A stretch of 64,000 nucleotides of DNA, taken from Streptomyces sp. NBC_01408 (GTDB lineage: Bacteria > Actinomycetota > Actinomycetes > Streptomycetales > Streptomycetaceae). The stretch is from positions 124,001-188,000 of the forward strand of contig NZ_JAPEPJ010000002.1 of NCBI RefSeq assembly GCF_026340255.1. Direction: 5' to 3'. The position numbers were made by a program, and so were the translations under genes. Positions 40,751-49,687 of this stretch are shown one piece after another. The notes beneath the pieces were generated by a model. That model was not told the DNA's origin and did no database searches. It saw only the letters and a program-made list of their open reading frames with translations. The stretch's first letter is position 1; each line of letters starts with the position of its first letter.

Positions 40751-42278
40751 GTGCAACGGTGAGCGCCGTGGACAGCGTGGCGATGCCTTCCTCGATCTCG
40801 GCGGCCGGGCCCGACGCGTAGCCGAGGATCAGGCCCGGAGGGCCCGGGCGGAGGCGGTGCCAGGAGAGCGGGTGGCATTTGACGCCGAGGGCGAGGGCGG
40901 CCGACGCGAGGGCGGTGTCCTCGAAGCGGGCGCCGTCGAAGGTGACCGTCAGGTGGAGCCCGGCCGCCGCGCCGTGGACCCGGGCGCCCGGCAGCAGGTC
41001 GGCGACGGCCCGCAGCATGGCGTCCCGGCGGCGCCGATGGCGGCGGCGCAGGAAGCGCAGGTGCCGCTCCAGCTCGCCGGAGTCCATCAGCCGGGCGAGG
41101 ACGAGCTGGGCGAGCACCGGGTTGCCGAGGTCGGCGTACCGTTTGGCGGCGATCACGGTGTCCCGGTGGCGGGCCGGGACCAGGAGCCAGCCCAGGCGCA
41201 GTGCGGGGGCCAGCAGCTTGGACACGCTTCCGGCGTAGCAGACGCCTTCCGGCAGCAGGGCGCGCAGCGCGGGTACGGGGGCGCGGTCGTAGCGGTGTTC
41301 GGCGTCGTAGTCGTCCTCGATGACCAGTCCCCCGGCGGCGGCCCAGCCGAGCAGGTCCCGGCGCCGGTCCCCGTCCAGCACCACCCCGGTCGGGAACTGG
41401 TGCGCCGGGGTGAGCAGCACGGCCCGGGCCCCGCTCGCCCGGAGCGCGGCCACGTCCAGCCCGGCCTCGTCCACCGGTACGGCCACGGTCTCCAACTGTC
41501 CGTACTCCAGCTGCTGCCGGGCCCCGAGCGAGCCGGGGTCCTCCACCGCGACCCGGTGTACGCCCGCCTCGCGCAGCACGTGCGCCAGCAGGGCCAGCGC
41601 CTGGGCCACGCCGGCCACGATCACCACGTCCCCGGGGTCGACGCGGATCCCCCGGTTGCGCGCCAGCCAGCCGGCGACGGCCTCCCGGAGTGCGGGTGCG
41701 CCCTGCGGGTTGCCGTAGCCGAAGTCGCCCGGGGTGAGGGCGGCGAGCACCCGGCGCTCGGCTTGCAGCCAGGCGGTCCGGGGGAAGGCGGCCAGGTCCG
41801 GGACCCCGGGCGAGAGGTCGATCCGGCAGGGTACGGCGCGCAGCGCGTCCACCAGTCCCGCCCCGGCGTTCCGCGCGAGGGCTCCCCCGATCACCGGGTC
41901 GGCAGGGAACGGCGACGGGGGCGGCGGCCCGGTCGACGGCGGAGGGGCCGGCGGGGCCGCGGCGACCACCGTGCCCGCCCGGCCGCGCCCCGAGACCTGT
42001 CCGGTCTCCGCCAGCCGCTGGTACGCCTCGGTGACCAGCCCCCGGGAGACCTGCAGCTCGGCGGCGAGCACCCGGCTGGCCGGGAGCCGGCTGCCGACCG
42101 GCAGGGTGCCGTCGGCGATGGCGGCGCGCAGCCGGCCCGCCAGCCACTCGGTGCGGCCGCCCGACGGGGCCTGCCCGATGTCGAGCTGGAGGAAGTCCGA
42201 GCCGACCTGCCCGGCCGTGCCCGGCTCCCCCGCTCCCGTTTTGGACCCCTCGACTGCGCCCTCTTTGGACCTGCTCAC
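40647..42278 (-). CDS. MocR/GntR-type PLP-dependent regulator
   Basis: A 543-residue fusion of a GntR winged helix (RTEWLAGRLRAAIADGTLPVG ... VSRGLVTEAYQRLAETGQV) and an aminotransferase fold. PLP-site motifs: DDYDAEHRYDRAPVPAL, and SVSKLLAPALRLGWLL with the PLP lysine. It is divergent from a DMT exporter with only 28 bases between starts, so it probably controls that gene. GTG 42278 was chosen. The last 31 residues (after STALTVARG) are encoded by an arm of the 420-bp palindrome and are not family-like, so the original stop seems lost. Confidence 0.88.
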   Translation of the reverse strand: MSRSKEGAVEGSKTGAGEPGTAGQVGSDFLQLDIGQAPSGGRTEWLAGRLRAAIADGTLPVGSRLPASRVLAAELQVSRGLVTEAYQRLAETGQVSGRGRAGTVVAAAPPAPPPSTGPPPPSPFPADPVIGGALARNAGAGLVDALRAVPCRIDLSPGVPDLAAFPRTAWLQAERRVLAALTPGDFGYGNPQGAPALREAVAGWLARNRGIRVDPGDVVIVAGVAQALALLAHVLREAGVHRVAVEDPGSLGARQQLEYGQLETVAVPVDEAGLDVAALRASGARAVLLTPAHQFPTGVVLDGDRRRDLLGWAAAGGLVIEDDYDAEHRYDRAPVPALRALLPEGVCYAGSVSKLLAPALRLGWLLVPARHRDTVIAAKRYADLGNPVLAQLVLARLMDSGELERHLRFLRRRHRRRRDAMLRAVADLLPGARVHGAAAGLHLTVTFDGARFEDTALASAALALGVKCHPLSWHRLRPGPPGLILGYASGPAAEIEEGIATLSTALTVARGSAPDPAPQTPARLGLASGVGRGRSGASPRLAH

Positions 42279-42306
42279 TGAACCATTGTGGCGCCAGGCT
42301 GGGCGC

Positions 42307-43383
42307 ATGGACACACCACCCGCCACCGCTCTGCGGGACCTGGCCCCCGGTATCGCGGGGATGGCGCTGGTCGGCAGCAGCGTCACCGTCTCCCGTTCCC
42401 TCGTCGACGCCCCGCTGTTCGCCACCCAGGCCGTCCGGTACGCGGTCGCCGCCCTGCTCCTGCTCGCCCTGGCCCGCGCCGCCCGGGTACCGCTCGTGCG
42501 GCCCCGCGGCCGGGAATGGCTGTGGCTGGCCGGGATCGCGGCGACCGGGCTGGTGCTGTTCAACGTGGCCGTCGTCCGCGGGGTATCCCATGCCGAACCG
42601 GCCGTCATCGCCGTCGCGGTGGCGTCCGTACCGGTTCTGCTCGGGGTGATCGGCCCGTTCCTGGAGGGCCGGCGGCCCAGCCGTCAGGTGCTGCTCGCGG
42701 CCCCGGTCGTCGTGGCCGGAGCGGTGCTCGTCGAGGGGACGGGCCGGACCGACGCCGCGGGGGTCGCCTGGGCGGTGCTCGCGCTGGGCTGCGAGGCCGC
42801 GTTCACCCTGCTCGCCGTGCCCGTGCTGCGGCGGCACGGCGCCTGGGGGGTCTCGGTGCACACGGTGTGGCTGGGGGCGGTGATGCTGGCGGTGCTGGCG
42901 GTCCTGTTCGAGCAGCCCTCCGACCTGGGGTCGCTCGGAACGGCCCAGTGGGCGGCCGCCGGGTACCTCGCGGTGCTGGTGACGGCCGTGGCCTTCCTCC
43001 TCTGGTACCGCACGGTGGCCGCGGTGGGCGCGGGCCGGGCCGGACTGCTGACCGGGATCGCCCCGCTGGCCGCGGCGGGCACCGGGGTCCTCACGGGCGG
43101 CGGTGTGCCGGGCCCCGCGGTGTGGCTGGGGCTGGCCGTGGTGATCGCCGGTCTGGCGGCCGGGCTGCGCCCGCGGCGCACGGCCGGTACGAAGGCCCGT
43201 ACGGCCCGCCCTGCCCGTGCTGCCGCTGCCCGTGCTGCCCGCACGGAGGCGCGGACCGCGGACACGGGCCGCGCCAGGGACGCGGGCCCCGCCGCGGACA
43301 CGGCCCGGACCACGGAGGCCGGCCGGGCCGCCGGTGGGGCCGCGCCCGGGCCCCGTACCGACCGGGCGTCCACGTCCCCTTGA
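42307..43383 (+). CDS. EamA/DMT-family exporter
   Basis: A 358-residue membrane protein with ten hydrophobic helices in two EamA repeats (DLAPGIAGMALVGSSVTVSR; AVLALGCEAAFTLLAVPVL). It probably exports amino acids or metabolites. The last 65 residues are a charged Ala/Arg/Thr-rich tail (ARTADTGRARDAGPAADTAR) without homology. ATG 42307 is nearly back to back with the MocR start. MocR-EamA pairing is common for amino-acid or vitamin B6-linked export. Confidence 0.88.
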   Translation: MDTPPATALRDLAPGIAGMALVGSSVTVSRSLVDAPLFATQAVRYAVAALLLLALARAARVPLVRPRGREWLWLAGIAATGLVLFNVAVVRGVSHAEPAVIAVAVASVPVLLGVIGPFLEGRRPSRQVLLAAPVVVAGAVLVEGTGRTDAAGVAWAVLALGCEAAFTLLAVPVLRRHGAWGVSVHTVWLGAVMLAVLAVLFEQPSDLGSLGTAQWAAAGYLAVLVTAVAFLLWYRTVAAVGAGRAGLLTGIAPLAAAGTGVLTGGGVPGPAVWLGLAVVIAGLAAGLRPRRTAGTKARTARPARAAAARAARTEARTADTGRARDAGPAADTARTTEAGRAAGGAAPGPRTDRASTSP

Positions 43384-43415
43384 GGGCGCCGGGCCCTGTG
43401 GATCACAATCCGCAG

Positions 43416-44258
43416 ATGGCGACGGATCCGTACAGCAGCTGGATGCGGTACTTCTCCCCCACCGCCAACCACCGCAGACTCGGCCTGGTCTGCCTCGGGG
43501 TGGGGGTGCAGCAGGGTGCGCTCCCGGTCGTGGGACCCCGCGCCCTCGACCACCACGTCGCCGTGGTGGTGACGCGCGGCCGGGGCTGGTTCAGCCACGG
43601 CGGACGGCCCGCGCAGCCGGTGACGGCGCCCGCGCTGCTGTGGCTGGTGCCCGGTGTGGAACACCACTACGGGCCCGATCCGCGGACCGGCTGGGACGAG
43701 TGCTTCGTGGACTTCGCCGGCCTGAGCGTGGCCGCGTACACCGACCTCGGCTACCTCACCCCGGACCGCCCGGTGGTGCCCCTGAGCGGCACGGCCGGGG
43801 TGCAGCACGTGGTCGACGGGATCGTACGGGCCGCCCGGCGCGGCGGCCCGCTGCTGGAGGTCGAGGCCGCGGCGGCCGTGCACGCGCTGCTCGTGGCCCT
43901 GCGCTACGCCCGCGCCGAGGTCTCCCGGCAGGGCTACACAGTGATGGACGCCCTGGTGCGGGACGCCCTGCTGCCGATATCGGTGGCCGAGCACGCCGCC
44001 CGGCTCGGGATGCCGCTGCCGCAGCTGCGCCGCGCGGTGCGGCGCAGCACCGGCGAGGGGGTGAAGGAGTACCTGCTGGGCATCCGGCTGAGCCGGGCCA
44101 AGGAACTGCTGGCCCGCACCGACCTGCCGGTCGCCGGGGTGGCCCGCCGGGTCGGCTACGAGGATCCGGCCTACTTCAGCCGCCTGTTCAGCCGCCGCGT
44201 GGGCATGGCGCCGGTCCGCTTCCGCGCCCAGCAGTCGGTACGGGGTCCGGTCCGCTGA
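43416..44258 (+). CDS. AraC-family transcriptional regulator
   Basis: A 280-residue regulator. The N-terminal cupin sensing domain (ALDHHVAVVVTRGRGWFSHGG; WLVPGVEHHYGPD) is followed by the two-helix-turn-helix domain: ISVAEHAARLGMPLPQLRRA and LLARTDLPVAGVARRVGYED, ending YFSRLFSRRVGMAPVRFR. It starts 32 bases after the exporter stop and may be co-transcribed with it. ATG 43416 is the best start. The ligand is probably a sugar, by family analogy. Confidence 0.9.
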   Translation: MATDPYSSWMRYFSPTANHRRLGLVCLGVGVQQGALPVVGPRALDHHVAVVVTRGRGWFSHGGRPAQPVTAPALLWLVPGVEHHYGPDPRTGWDECFVDFAGLSVAAYTDLGYLTPDRPVVPLSGTAGVQHVVDGIVRAARRGGPLLEVEAAAAVHALLVALRYARAEVSRQGYTVMDALVRDALLPISVAEHAARLGMPLPQLRRAVRRSTGEGVKEYLLGIRLSRAKELLARTDLPVAGVARRVGYEDPAYFSRLFSRRVGMAPVRFRAQQSVRGPVR

Positions 44259-44295
44259 CGCCACCGGCCGGCCTGTCAGAATCTGCGCCGACCTG

Positions 44296-44925
44296 TCAGA
44301 ACGCGCGCTGCGCATAGCAGAAGAGGTGCTCCTCGGGGCCCGCCAGCGCGTCGGCGGGCTGGAAGGGCGCCGTGTGGTGGTGCAGCACCTCCAGGCCCCG
44401 GTCGGCGAGCCTCGTGAGGTGGTCCTCCGTGGAGAGGCTGCTGACGGTGACCTCGTGGCCCATCCACTCGATGTCCAGGCGCCTGATGTCCCCCGGCACC
44501 GTGGCCATCACGAAGTAGCCGCCCGGCGCGACCCACGACGCCATGCGGTCCAGCGCCTCCGCGACCTCCGGCTGGTCCATCACCAGCAGGGGGAAGAAGG
44601 CGCACACCGCGTCGAATCCGCCCGGCCCGGGCGTGTACGTGCGGACGTCGGCCTGTTCGAAGCGGGCCTGTGGGACCCGGGTGCGGGCCAGGGCGACCAT
44701 GGCCGCCGAGACGTCGATGCCGGTCACGGCGCAGCCGGCCCGGACCAGTGTCTCGGCGGTGGGCCGTCCGGTTCCGCTGCCCACGTCCAGTACCCGGGCT
44801 CCGCCGGGCAGCCGGGCGGTGAGCCAGTCGAGGGCGTCGAGCTGGCCGGGCAACCGCCCGAACGCCTCCTCGTAGCGCTCCCCCAGCGCGTCGAACACCT
44901 CTGCCGCTGACTTGCGTCGGCTCAT
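44296..44925 (-). CDS. Class I SAM-dependent methyltransferase
   Basis: A 209-residue enzyme with Methyltransf_25-type fold. Motif I is VLDVGSGTGRPTAETLVRAG, followed by VTGIDVSAAMVALAR (acidic ribose ligand) and FDAVCAFFPLLVMDQPEVAE. It methylates an unknown small molecule. ATG 44923-44925 begins MSRRKSAAEVFDALGERYEE, standard for the group. It lies 38 bases downstream of the GH101 gene and could share its transcript. Confidence 0.9.
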   Translation of the reverse strand: MSRRKSAAEVFDALGERYEEAFGRLPGQLDALDWLTARLPGGARVLDVGSGTGRPTAETLVRAGCAVTGIDVSAAMVALARTRVPQARFEQADVRTYTPGPGGFDAVCAFFPLLVMDQPEVAEALDRMASWVAPGGYFVMATVPGDIRRLDIEWMGHEVTVSSLSTEDHLTRLADRGLEVLHHHTAPFQPADALAGPEEHLFCYAQRAF

Positions 44926-44963
44926 CGGGCCGCCCTTCGTCTCGGTGGAGCCACCGTACAAGC

Positions 44964-47900
44964 TCACGGGCGGTGGCCGACGTTGAGTTCCGCGACCGAG
45001 GTCCACGCGTTGCCGCCCACCTCTCGCGTGGCTTTGAGCCTGAGGTAGCGCGCGGTGCGCGGGGGGAAGGAGACGTCCTGCTGGGCGGTGCTGTCGGGGA
45101 AGGTCCCGGAGGCGGCGGCCGGGCCCCAGGTGAGGCCGTCGGTGGAGGTGAACACCTGGTAGTCGGCGATGCGGCCGTTGGTCTGGCTCTGCCGGGGCAG
45201 GTAGTGGAGGGCCGAGACGTTGTACGAGGCGCCGAGGTCGAGGGTGATCTCGTGCGGCATCGGCGCGGTGGCGGCGTACCACTGGGTGTGCCAGAGGGTG
45301 GAGCTGTCGCCGTCCAGGACGTTCGCGGCGCTGCCGTTCTCCCCTGCGGTCTCCTGGCTGTCGACCGCGTGCACGCTCATCTGGCCCTGGGGTACGAGGA
45401 GTTCACCGCCCTCCGCGGGTCCGAGGTCGTCCACGGTCAGGTCGTCGAGGATGAGGTCCGCCTCGTTGTGGGAGTTCTCGGGGGTGACCTTGCGTACGCC
45501 GATCCAGGCGTCGGCCCCGGCGGTGAAGGTCTTGGTGAAGGTGGTGGGCGTACGGGCCTGGTTCAGGGCGGTGGTGGTCTCGGTGGAGCCGGATCCGGTG
45601 ACGAACTGGTAGTCGCCGCTGAATCCGCTCTCGTAGCCGAAGGTCACCTTGTACGAGCGGCCCTGGGTCAGGCGCAGGGTCTGCGGGAGGGTCCGGTAGA
45701 CGAGGCCGGTCCGCTCCTCGTGCGATTTGAGGGAGTTCCGTCCGGAGATCACGTCGTCGACCAGCTTCCCGTTCCAGCCGGCCTGGGTGTACGGGGCGTT
45801 GCGCTGGGCGATGTGGGTGCGCGGGTCGGTGGCGGAGCCGCCCGCGCCGCCGAAGGCGAAGGGGCCCCAGCCGGCGTCGGTGTTCTCGAAGTCCTCGGCG
45901 AACCAGTGGCCGCCGAGCGGGGTGCGGGCGGAGGGGACCACGCGTACGTCGTCCAGGTACACGGTGCCGGCTCCGGCGGCCGCGGACAGTCCGAGGGTGG
46001 CGGTGGACCGGCCGGCCGGGACGTCGAAGAGCACCTTCATGCGCTGCATCCGGGTGCCGTTCTTCTCGCTGCCGCCGAGGCTGTTCGTGAGGGTCGAGGA
46101 GTCGGCGTACACGGAGGCCGCGGGGCCGCCGGCCGGGGTGACGGTGAGGGTGGCGGCCCGGCCCGTGGGGGTGGAGACCCAGACGGAGGCCGCGTAGGTG
46201 CCGGGGGTGAAGCCGGTGAGCTGCTGGGACACGGCCGGGGTGGTGCCGGGGGCGAAGGTGAGCTCGCTCTGGCCCTGGGCGTTGCGGGTGACGGCCGCGC
46301 CGGTCCCGCTGACGTTCCAGGCGGCGAGGTCGCCCGCGTAGAAGGAGGGGTCCTTGACGGGGGTGCCCTCGCCCCAGCGGGGGTCGGCCGGGGCGGGTGC
46401 GGCGCCGTTGCTGACCACGTAGGCGGTGCGGGCGGTGGCGTTGATGGTGACCTGGTTGCCGGCGCCGACGGTGAGGTCGCCGACCGGCCGGCGGCCGGTG
46501 TCGGTGAGGGCGTGGAGCTTGGGGGCGCTCCAGCCGGCGGGCAGGGTCCACGTGGTGGAGCCGCCCTTGTCGTTCCAGTGGTAGAGCTTGCCGTCGCGGG
46601 GCAGCAGGTAGGTGTCGCCGGACAGGACGGTGCGGCCGCCGGTGGTGATCCGGCGCTTGTTGCCGGTGGTGGTGACGGTGGTGCCGTTGGCGAGGGTGAC
46701 CGTGTCGGGGGTCCACTGCACGACGGGGGATTCCTGGAGGTATTTGGTCGGCAGGTTGACGCCGAAGGTGGTGTTCAGGAAGGCGGTGAAGTCCTTCTTG
46801 CCCTGCCAGCCCTCGTAGGCGGTGACTTCGGCGCCGCCGAGCAGCGGGTTGCGGGCGATCCAGTCGTCCTTGGCGTGGTTGGCGACGAACCGGGCGATGG
46901 TGGAGTTGATGCCCTTCAGGTCGCTGCCGCCGTAGTTGACGTCGGTGGCCCAGTGGTGCCAGAGGGACTGCTCGGTCAGGGTGTTGGGGAACTCCGTGGT
47001 CAGCTGGAGGCCGAGGCCGGAGATCTCGCGCTGGAGTTTGCGCGAGACGTATCCGTCGCCGTACCAGACGTCCACGTAGAGGAAGTCGAGCCCGGGGGCT
47101 GCGGCCTTGAGGTCCTGGAGGCGCTTCAGGCGCTGTCCGGACTGGCCGTCCTTCCGGGTGTCGACGTAGTACGACTGGTCGAGCCAGTCCCAGCCGGGTC
47201 CGCCGCTCTGGTGGGCCGGGTCGAAGGTGGCCGAGACCGGGTACTCCTCGGTGGCGTTGACGTGCACCCCGAAGTCGGCGTTGTAGGCGTGGCCCGCGCT
47301 GGTGAGGGTGTTGAGGTCCACGGCGCCGCCGAGTTTGGAGCCCACGTTCTTGTAGTCCATGTGCGCCGAGTCGTGGCCCTCGGAGGCGTAGCCCTTGAGG
47401 AGGACGAACTGTCCGAGGCCGTCGGTGGCGAGGCTGACGCGCTTGGTCTCGTCGAGGGTCTGGGCGAAGGGGTGCGTGGCCTGGGAGGCGAAGTTGAAGG
47501 GGATCCGCTGCACGACGCGGTTCGCGGTGTCCTGCCAGCCGGTGGGCGGGGTCCAGATGTCACGGTAGGCGATGGCGGCGTCCTGCCAGTCGACGACGGA
47601 GTCCGCGTTGCGGTCGGCCGTGATCGCGACGCGGGCGTACGGGAGCGGCTCGGTGTCGCCGTCCGCGGCGCCCGCGGGCCGGTGGAGCCAGGCTCCGCTC
47701 CACAGGCCGGCCCGGCGGTAGCCGCCCTGGTCGGTGATCCGTTTGCTGATCCGGCCGTTCTCGCGGGCGGTGCCGCCCGAGGGGGTGTCGTAGAGGGAGT
47801 TCGAGTCGATGGCGGCGGCCAGTTTGCCGGTGTTGGCCAGCCCGTACATCACGGTGGTGGCGGCGGGGTCGGCGGGAGTGTTCGCGGTGACGGGGGTGAA

Positions 47901-48404
47901 GGTGTCCCCGGTGCCGGTGGTGGCGGTGTGCATGGTCGCCGTGGACAGTGCGGCGCCGGGCTGGTCGCTGCGGACGCTGACGAGGTGGTGTTCGGGGATC
48001 GCGAGGCTGTGTACGCGCAGGGCGGCGGTGTCCTCGATGGCGGTGACCTTGAACTCCACGACCGAACCGGCCACCGAGAGCCGGGACCTGATGGTCACTC
48101 CGGAGAAGGCGAGCGCGTAGTCCACGCCGGAGACGGAAGGGGTGGAGGTCACGGTGGGGGTGTACGTGGTCCCGTTGACGAGGATCGCGCCGATGGCGTG
48201 CTCGTTGCCGTGCAGGACGTCCCCGGTGGCCCGCCGTGTGTAGGAGATGACGCGGGGGAAGCCGCTGTCCACGCTCACGGCCAGTTCGGGGGAGGTGATC
48301 GTGACGGGTGCGGCCGCCGCGGCGGGCTCGGCGGGCGCGGCCACGACCAGGGTGGCGACCAGGCCGGCCACCGCGGCCGCGACCGGCCGGTGGGGGGTTC
48401 GCAT
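44964..48404 (-). CDS. Secreted endo-alpha-N-acetylgalactosaminidase (GH101)
   Basis: A 1,146-residue exported glycosidase that would release the core-1 disaccharide Gal-GalNAc from O-glycosylated (mucin-type) proteins. A signal peptide ends near residue 33. An N-terminal beta-sandwich (about 35-260) precedes a GH101 barrel with FNFASQATHPFAQTLDETKR, the likely nucleophile in LDFLYVDVWYGDGY (Asp about 445) and a nearby acid-base candidate in TTEFPNT (Glu about 471). C-terminal carbohydrate modules follow, ending in an F5/8-type (CBM32-like) domain. ATG 48402-48404 has GGAGG upstream. GH101 is known mainly from gut and pathogenic bacteria. Confidence 0.9.
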   Translation of the reverse strand: MRTPHRPVAAAVAGLVATLVVAAPAEPAAAAAPVTITSPELAVSVDSGFPRVISYTRRATGDVLHGNEHAIGAILVNGTTYTPTVTSTPSVSGVDYALAFSGVTIRSRLSVAGSVVEFKVTAIEDTAALRVHSLAIPEHHLVSVRSDQPGAALSTATMHTATTGTGDTFTPVTANTPADPAATTVMYGLANTGKLAAAIDSNSLYDTPSGGTARENGRISKRITDQGGYRRAGLWSGAWLHRPAGAADGDTEPLPYARVAITADRNADSVVDWQDAAIAYRDIWTPPTGWQDTANRVVQRIPFNFASQATHPFAQTLDETKRVSLATDGLGQFVLLKGYASEGHDSAHMDYKNVGSKLGGAVDLNTLTSAGHAYNADFGVHVNATEEYPVSATFDPAHQSGGPGWDWLDQSYYVDTRKDGQSGQRLKRLQDLKAAAPGLDFLYVDVWYGDGYVSRKLQREISGLGLQLTTEFPNTLTEQSLWHHWATDVNYGGSDLKGINSTIARFVANHAKDDWIARNPLLGGAEVTAYEGWQGKKDFTAFLNTTFGVNLPTKYLQESPVVQWTPDTVTLANGTTVTTTGNKRRITTGGRTVLSGDTYLLPRDGKLYHWNDKGGSTTWTLPAGWSAPKLHALTDTGRRPVGDLTVGAGNQVTINATARTAYVVSNGAAPAPADPRWGEGTPVKDPSFYAGDLAAWNVSGTGAAVTRNAQGQSELTFAPGTTPAVSQQLTGFTPGTYAASVWVSTPTGRAATLTVTPAGGPAASVYADSSTLTNSLGGSEKNGTRMQRMKVLFDVPAGRSTATLGLSAAAGAGTVYLDDVRVVPSARTPLGGHWFAEDFENTDAGWGPFAFGGAGGSATDPRTHIAQRNAPYTQAGWNGKLVDDVISGRNSLKSHEERTGLVYRTLPQTLRLTQGRSYKVTFGYESGFSGDYQFVTGSGSTETTTALNQARTPTTFTKTFTAGADAWIGVRKVTPENSHNEADLILDDLTVDDLGPAEGGELLVPQGQMSVHAVDSQETAGENGSAANVLDGDSSTLWHTQWYAATAPMPHEITLDLGASYNVSALHYLPRQSQTNGRIADYQVFTSTDGLTWGPAAASGTFPDSTAQQDVSFPPRTARYLRLKATREVGGNAWTSVAELNVGHRP

Positions 48405-48567
48405 CGGGCCTCCGGGAGTCGGCGCTTCCTTGGCGGAAGACCGCACGGCTCGAAGGCGCGGGCGGTCCGCTCACTGACCTGACAGCTTGCGGACCGGGTA
48501 CCGGGCAGGCCCATGGACAAAGCGGAGCGCTGTCCTGGACTTCCGTACACGGGAGGTGCGTGCGGGG

Positions 48568-48942
48568 CTACGCGGAGGCGGGAACCAGCACGACGGCCGT
48601 GCCGTACGCGCACACCTCGGTGCCGACGTCGGCGGCGTCGGTCACGTCGAAGCGCATCATCAGGACGGCGTTCGCACCCCGCGCCTTGGCCTGTTCGATG
48701 AGCCGGTCCATGGCCTGATTGCGGGTCTCCACCAGGGTCTTGGTGAGGCCCTTCAGCTCGCCGCCGATCATCGACTTCAGTCCCGCGCCGATCTGGCTGC
48801 CGAGGTGGCGGGAGCGTACGGTCAGCCCGAAGACCTCGCCGATGACCTGCTCGACCCGGTAGCCGGGGACGTCGTTGGTCGTCACGACGAGGACACCTGT
48901 TTCGTGGGCCCCCGCGCCGCCGCCATAGTCTTCGATACCCAT
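48568..48942 (-). CDS. YbjQ-family (UPF0145) protein
   Basis: A 124-residue protein of the YbjQ/DUF74 family, which forms pentamers and is often called heavy-metal-binding, though function is not settled. Signature segments: VLVVTTNDVPGYRVEQVIGEVFGLTVRSRH, AMDRLIEQAKARGANAVLMMRFD and a C-terminal EVCAYGTAVVLV. ATG 48942 was chosen because the domain starts there. Confidence 0.88.
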   Translation of the reverse strand: MGIEDYGGGAGAHETGVLVVTTNDVPGYRVEQVIGEVFGLTVRSRHLGSQIGAGLKSMIGGELKGLTKTLVETRNQAMDRLIEQAKARGANAVLMMRFDVTDAADVGTEVCAYGTAVVLVPASA

Positions 48943-48993
48943 GGCACCCACTCTGGCGCCGCCCGCGGCCGCCCGCATCCGGAGGCCGGGGGG

Positions 48994-49656
48994 TCAGGGC
49001 AGCCGGGCGGCGAGGCCGAACTCGTGGGCCACGACCACGGCCTGTGCCCGGCTGGACACCTCCAGCTTGCTCATGCACCGGTGCACATGGGTCTTGACGG
49101 TGGCGGCGCTGAGGAAGAGCCGCCGGGCGATGTCGGGGTTGGAGAGCCCGGCGCCGACCAGACCGAGCACCTCGCGTTCGCGCGGGGTCAGTGCGGCCAG
49201 GCCCGGGTGCGGGGCGCGGGCGACGGGGGCGGCGTACGCGTCGATCAGCCCGCGCAGCGCCTGGGGGCTGAAGAGCATCTCGCCGGCGTGCACGGTGGCG
49301 ATGGCGGCGAGCAGCCGGTCCGGCGGGGTGTCCTTGAGGAGGAAGCCGCCCGCCCCGGCCTGGATGGCCCGGAAGACGTACTCGTCGGAGTCGAAGGTGG
49401 TCAGGACGAGCACCTTGGGCCGCTCGGGTGCCGCCCCGTGCGCGGCGAGGATCCGCTCGGTGGCGGCGATGCCGTCCGTGCCGGGCATCCGGACGTCCAT
49501 GAGGATCACGTCGGGGCGGGTCTCGGCCGCGAGCCGGACGGCTTCCTCGCCGTCCTGTGCCTCGCCGACGACCTCGAAGCCGGGGGCGGCGGCCAGCAGG
49601 GCGGTCAGCCCGGACCGGATCAGGAACTGGTCGTCGACGACGAGCACCCTCAGCAT
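48994..49656 (-). CDS. LuxR/NarL-family response regulator
   Basis: A 220-residue response regulator. The receiver domain has the acidic pair VDDQ, phospho-acceptor Asp in DVILMDVRMPG, Thr in LTTFDS and Lys in LLKDTPP. The C-terminal LuxR helix-turn-helix is LTPREREVLGLVGAGLSNPD then IARRLFLSAATVKTHVHRCM. ATG 49656 follows GGAGGGG. It lies 31 bases downstream of the histidine kinase, its cognate partner. Confidence 0.95.
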   Translation of the reverse strand: MLRVLVVDDQFLIRSGLTALLAAAPGFEVVGEAQDGEEAVRLAAETRPDVILMDVRMPGTDGIAATERILAAHGAAPERPKVLVLTTFDSDEYVFRAIQAGAGGFLLKDTPPDRLLAAIATVHAGEMLFSPQALRGLIDAYAAPVARAPHPGLAALTPREREVLGLVGAGLSNPDIARRLFLSAATVKTHVHRCMSKLEVSSRAQAVVVAHEFGLAARLP

Positions 49657-49687
49657 CCGTGTCCCCTCCCCCGCTGTCCGTGTTCGT

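Noticed and set aside
44259-44310. Direct repeat CCTGTCAGAA at the end of the methyltransferase gene
   Set aside because: Two ten-base copies 23 bases apart, with no sign of function; probably a small local duplication.
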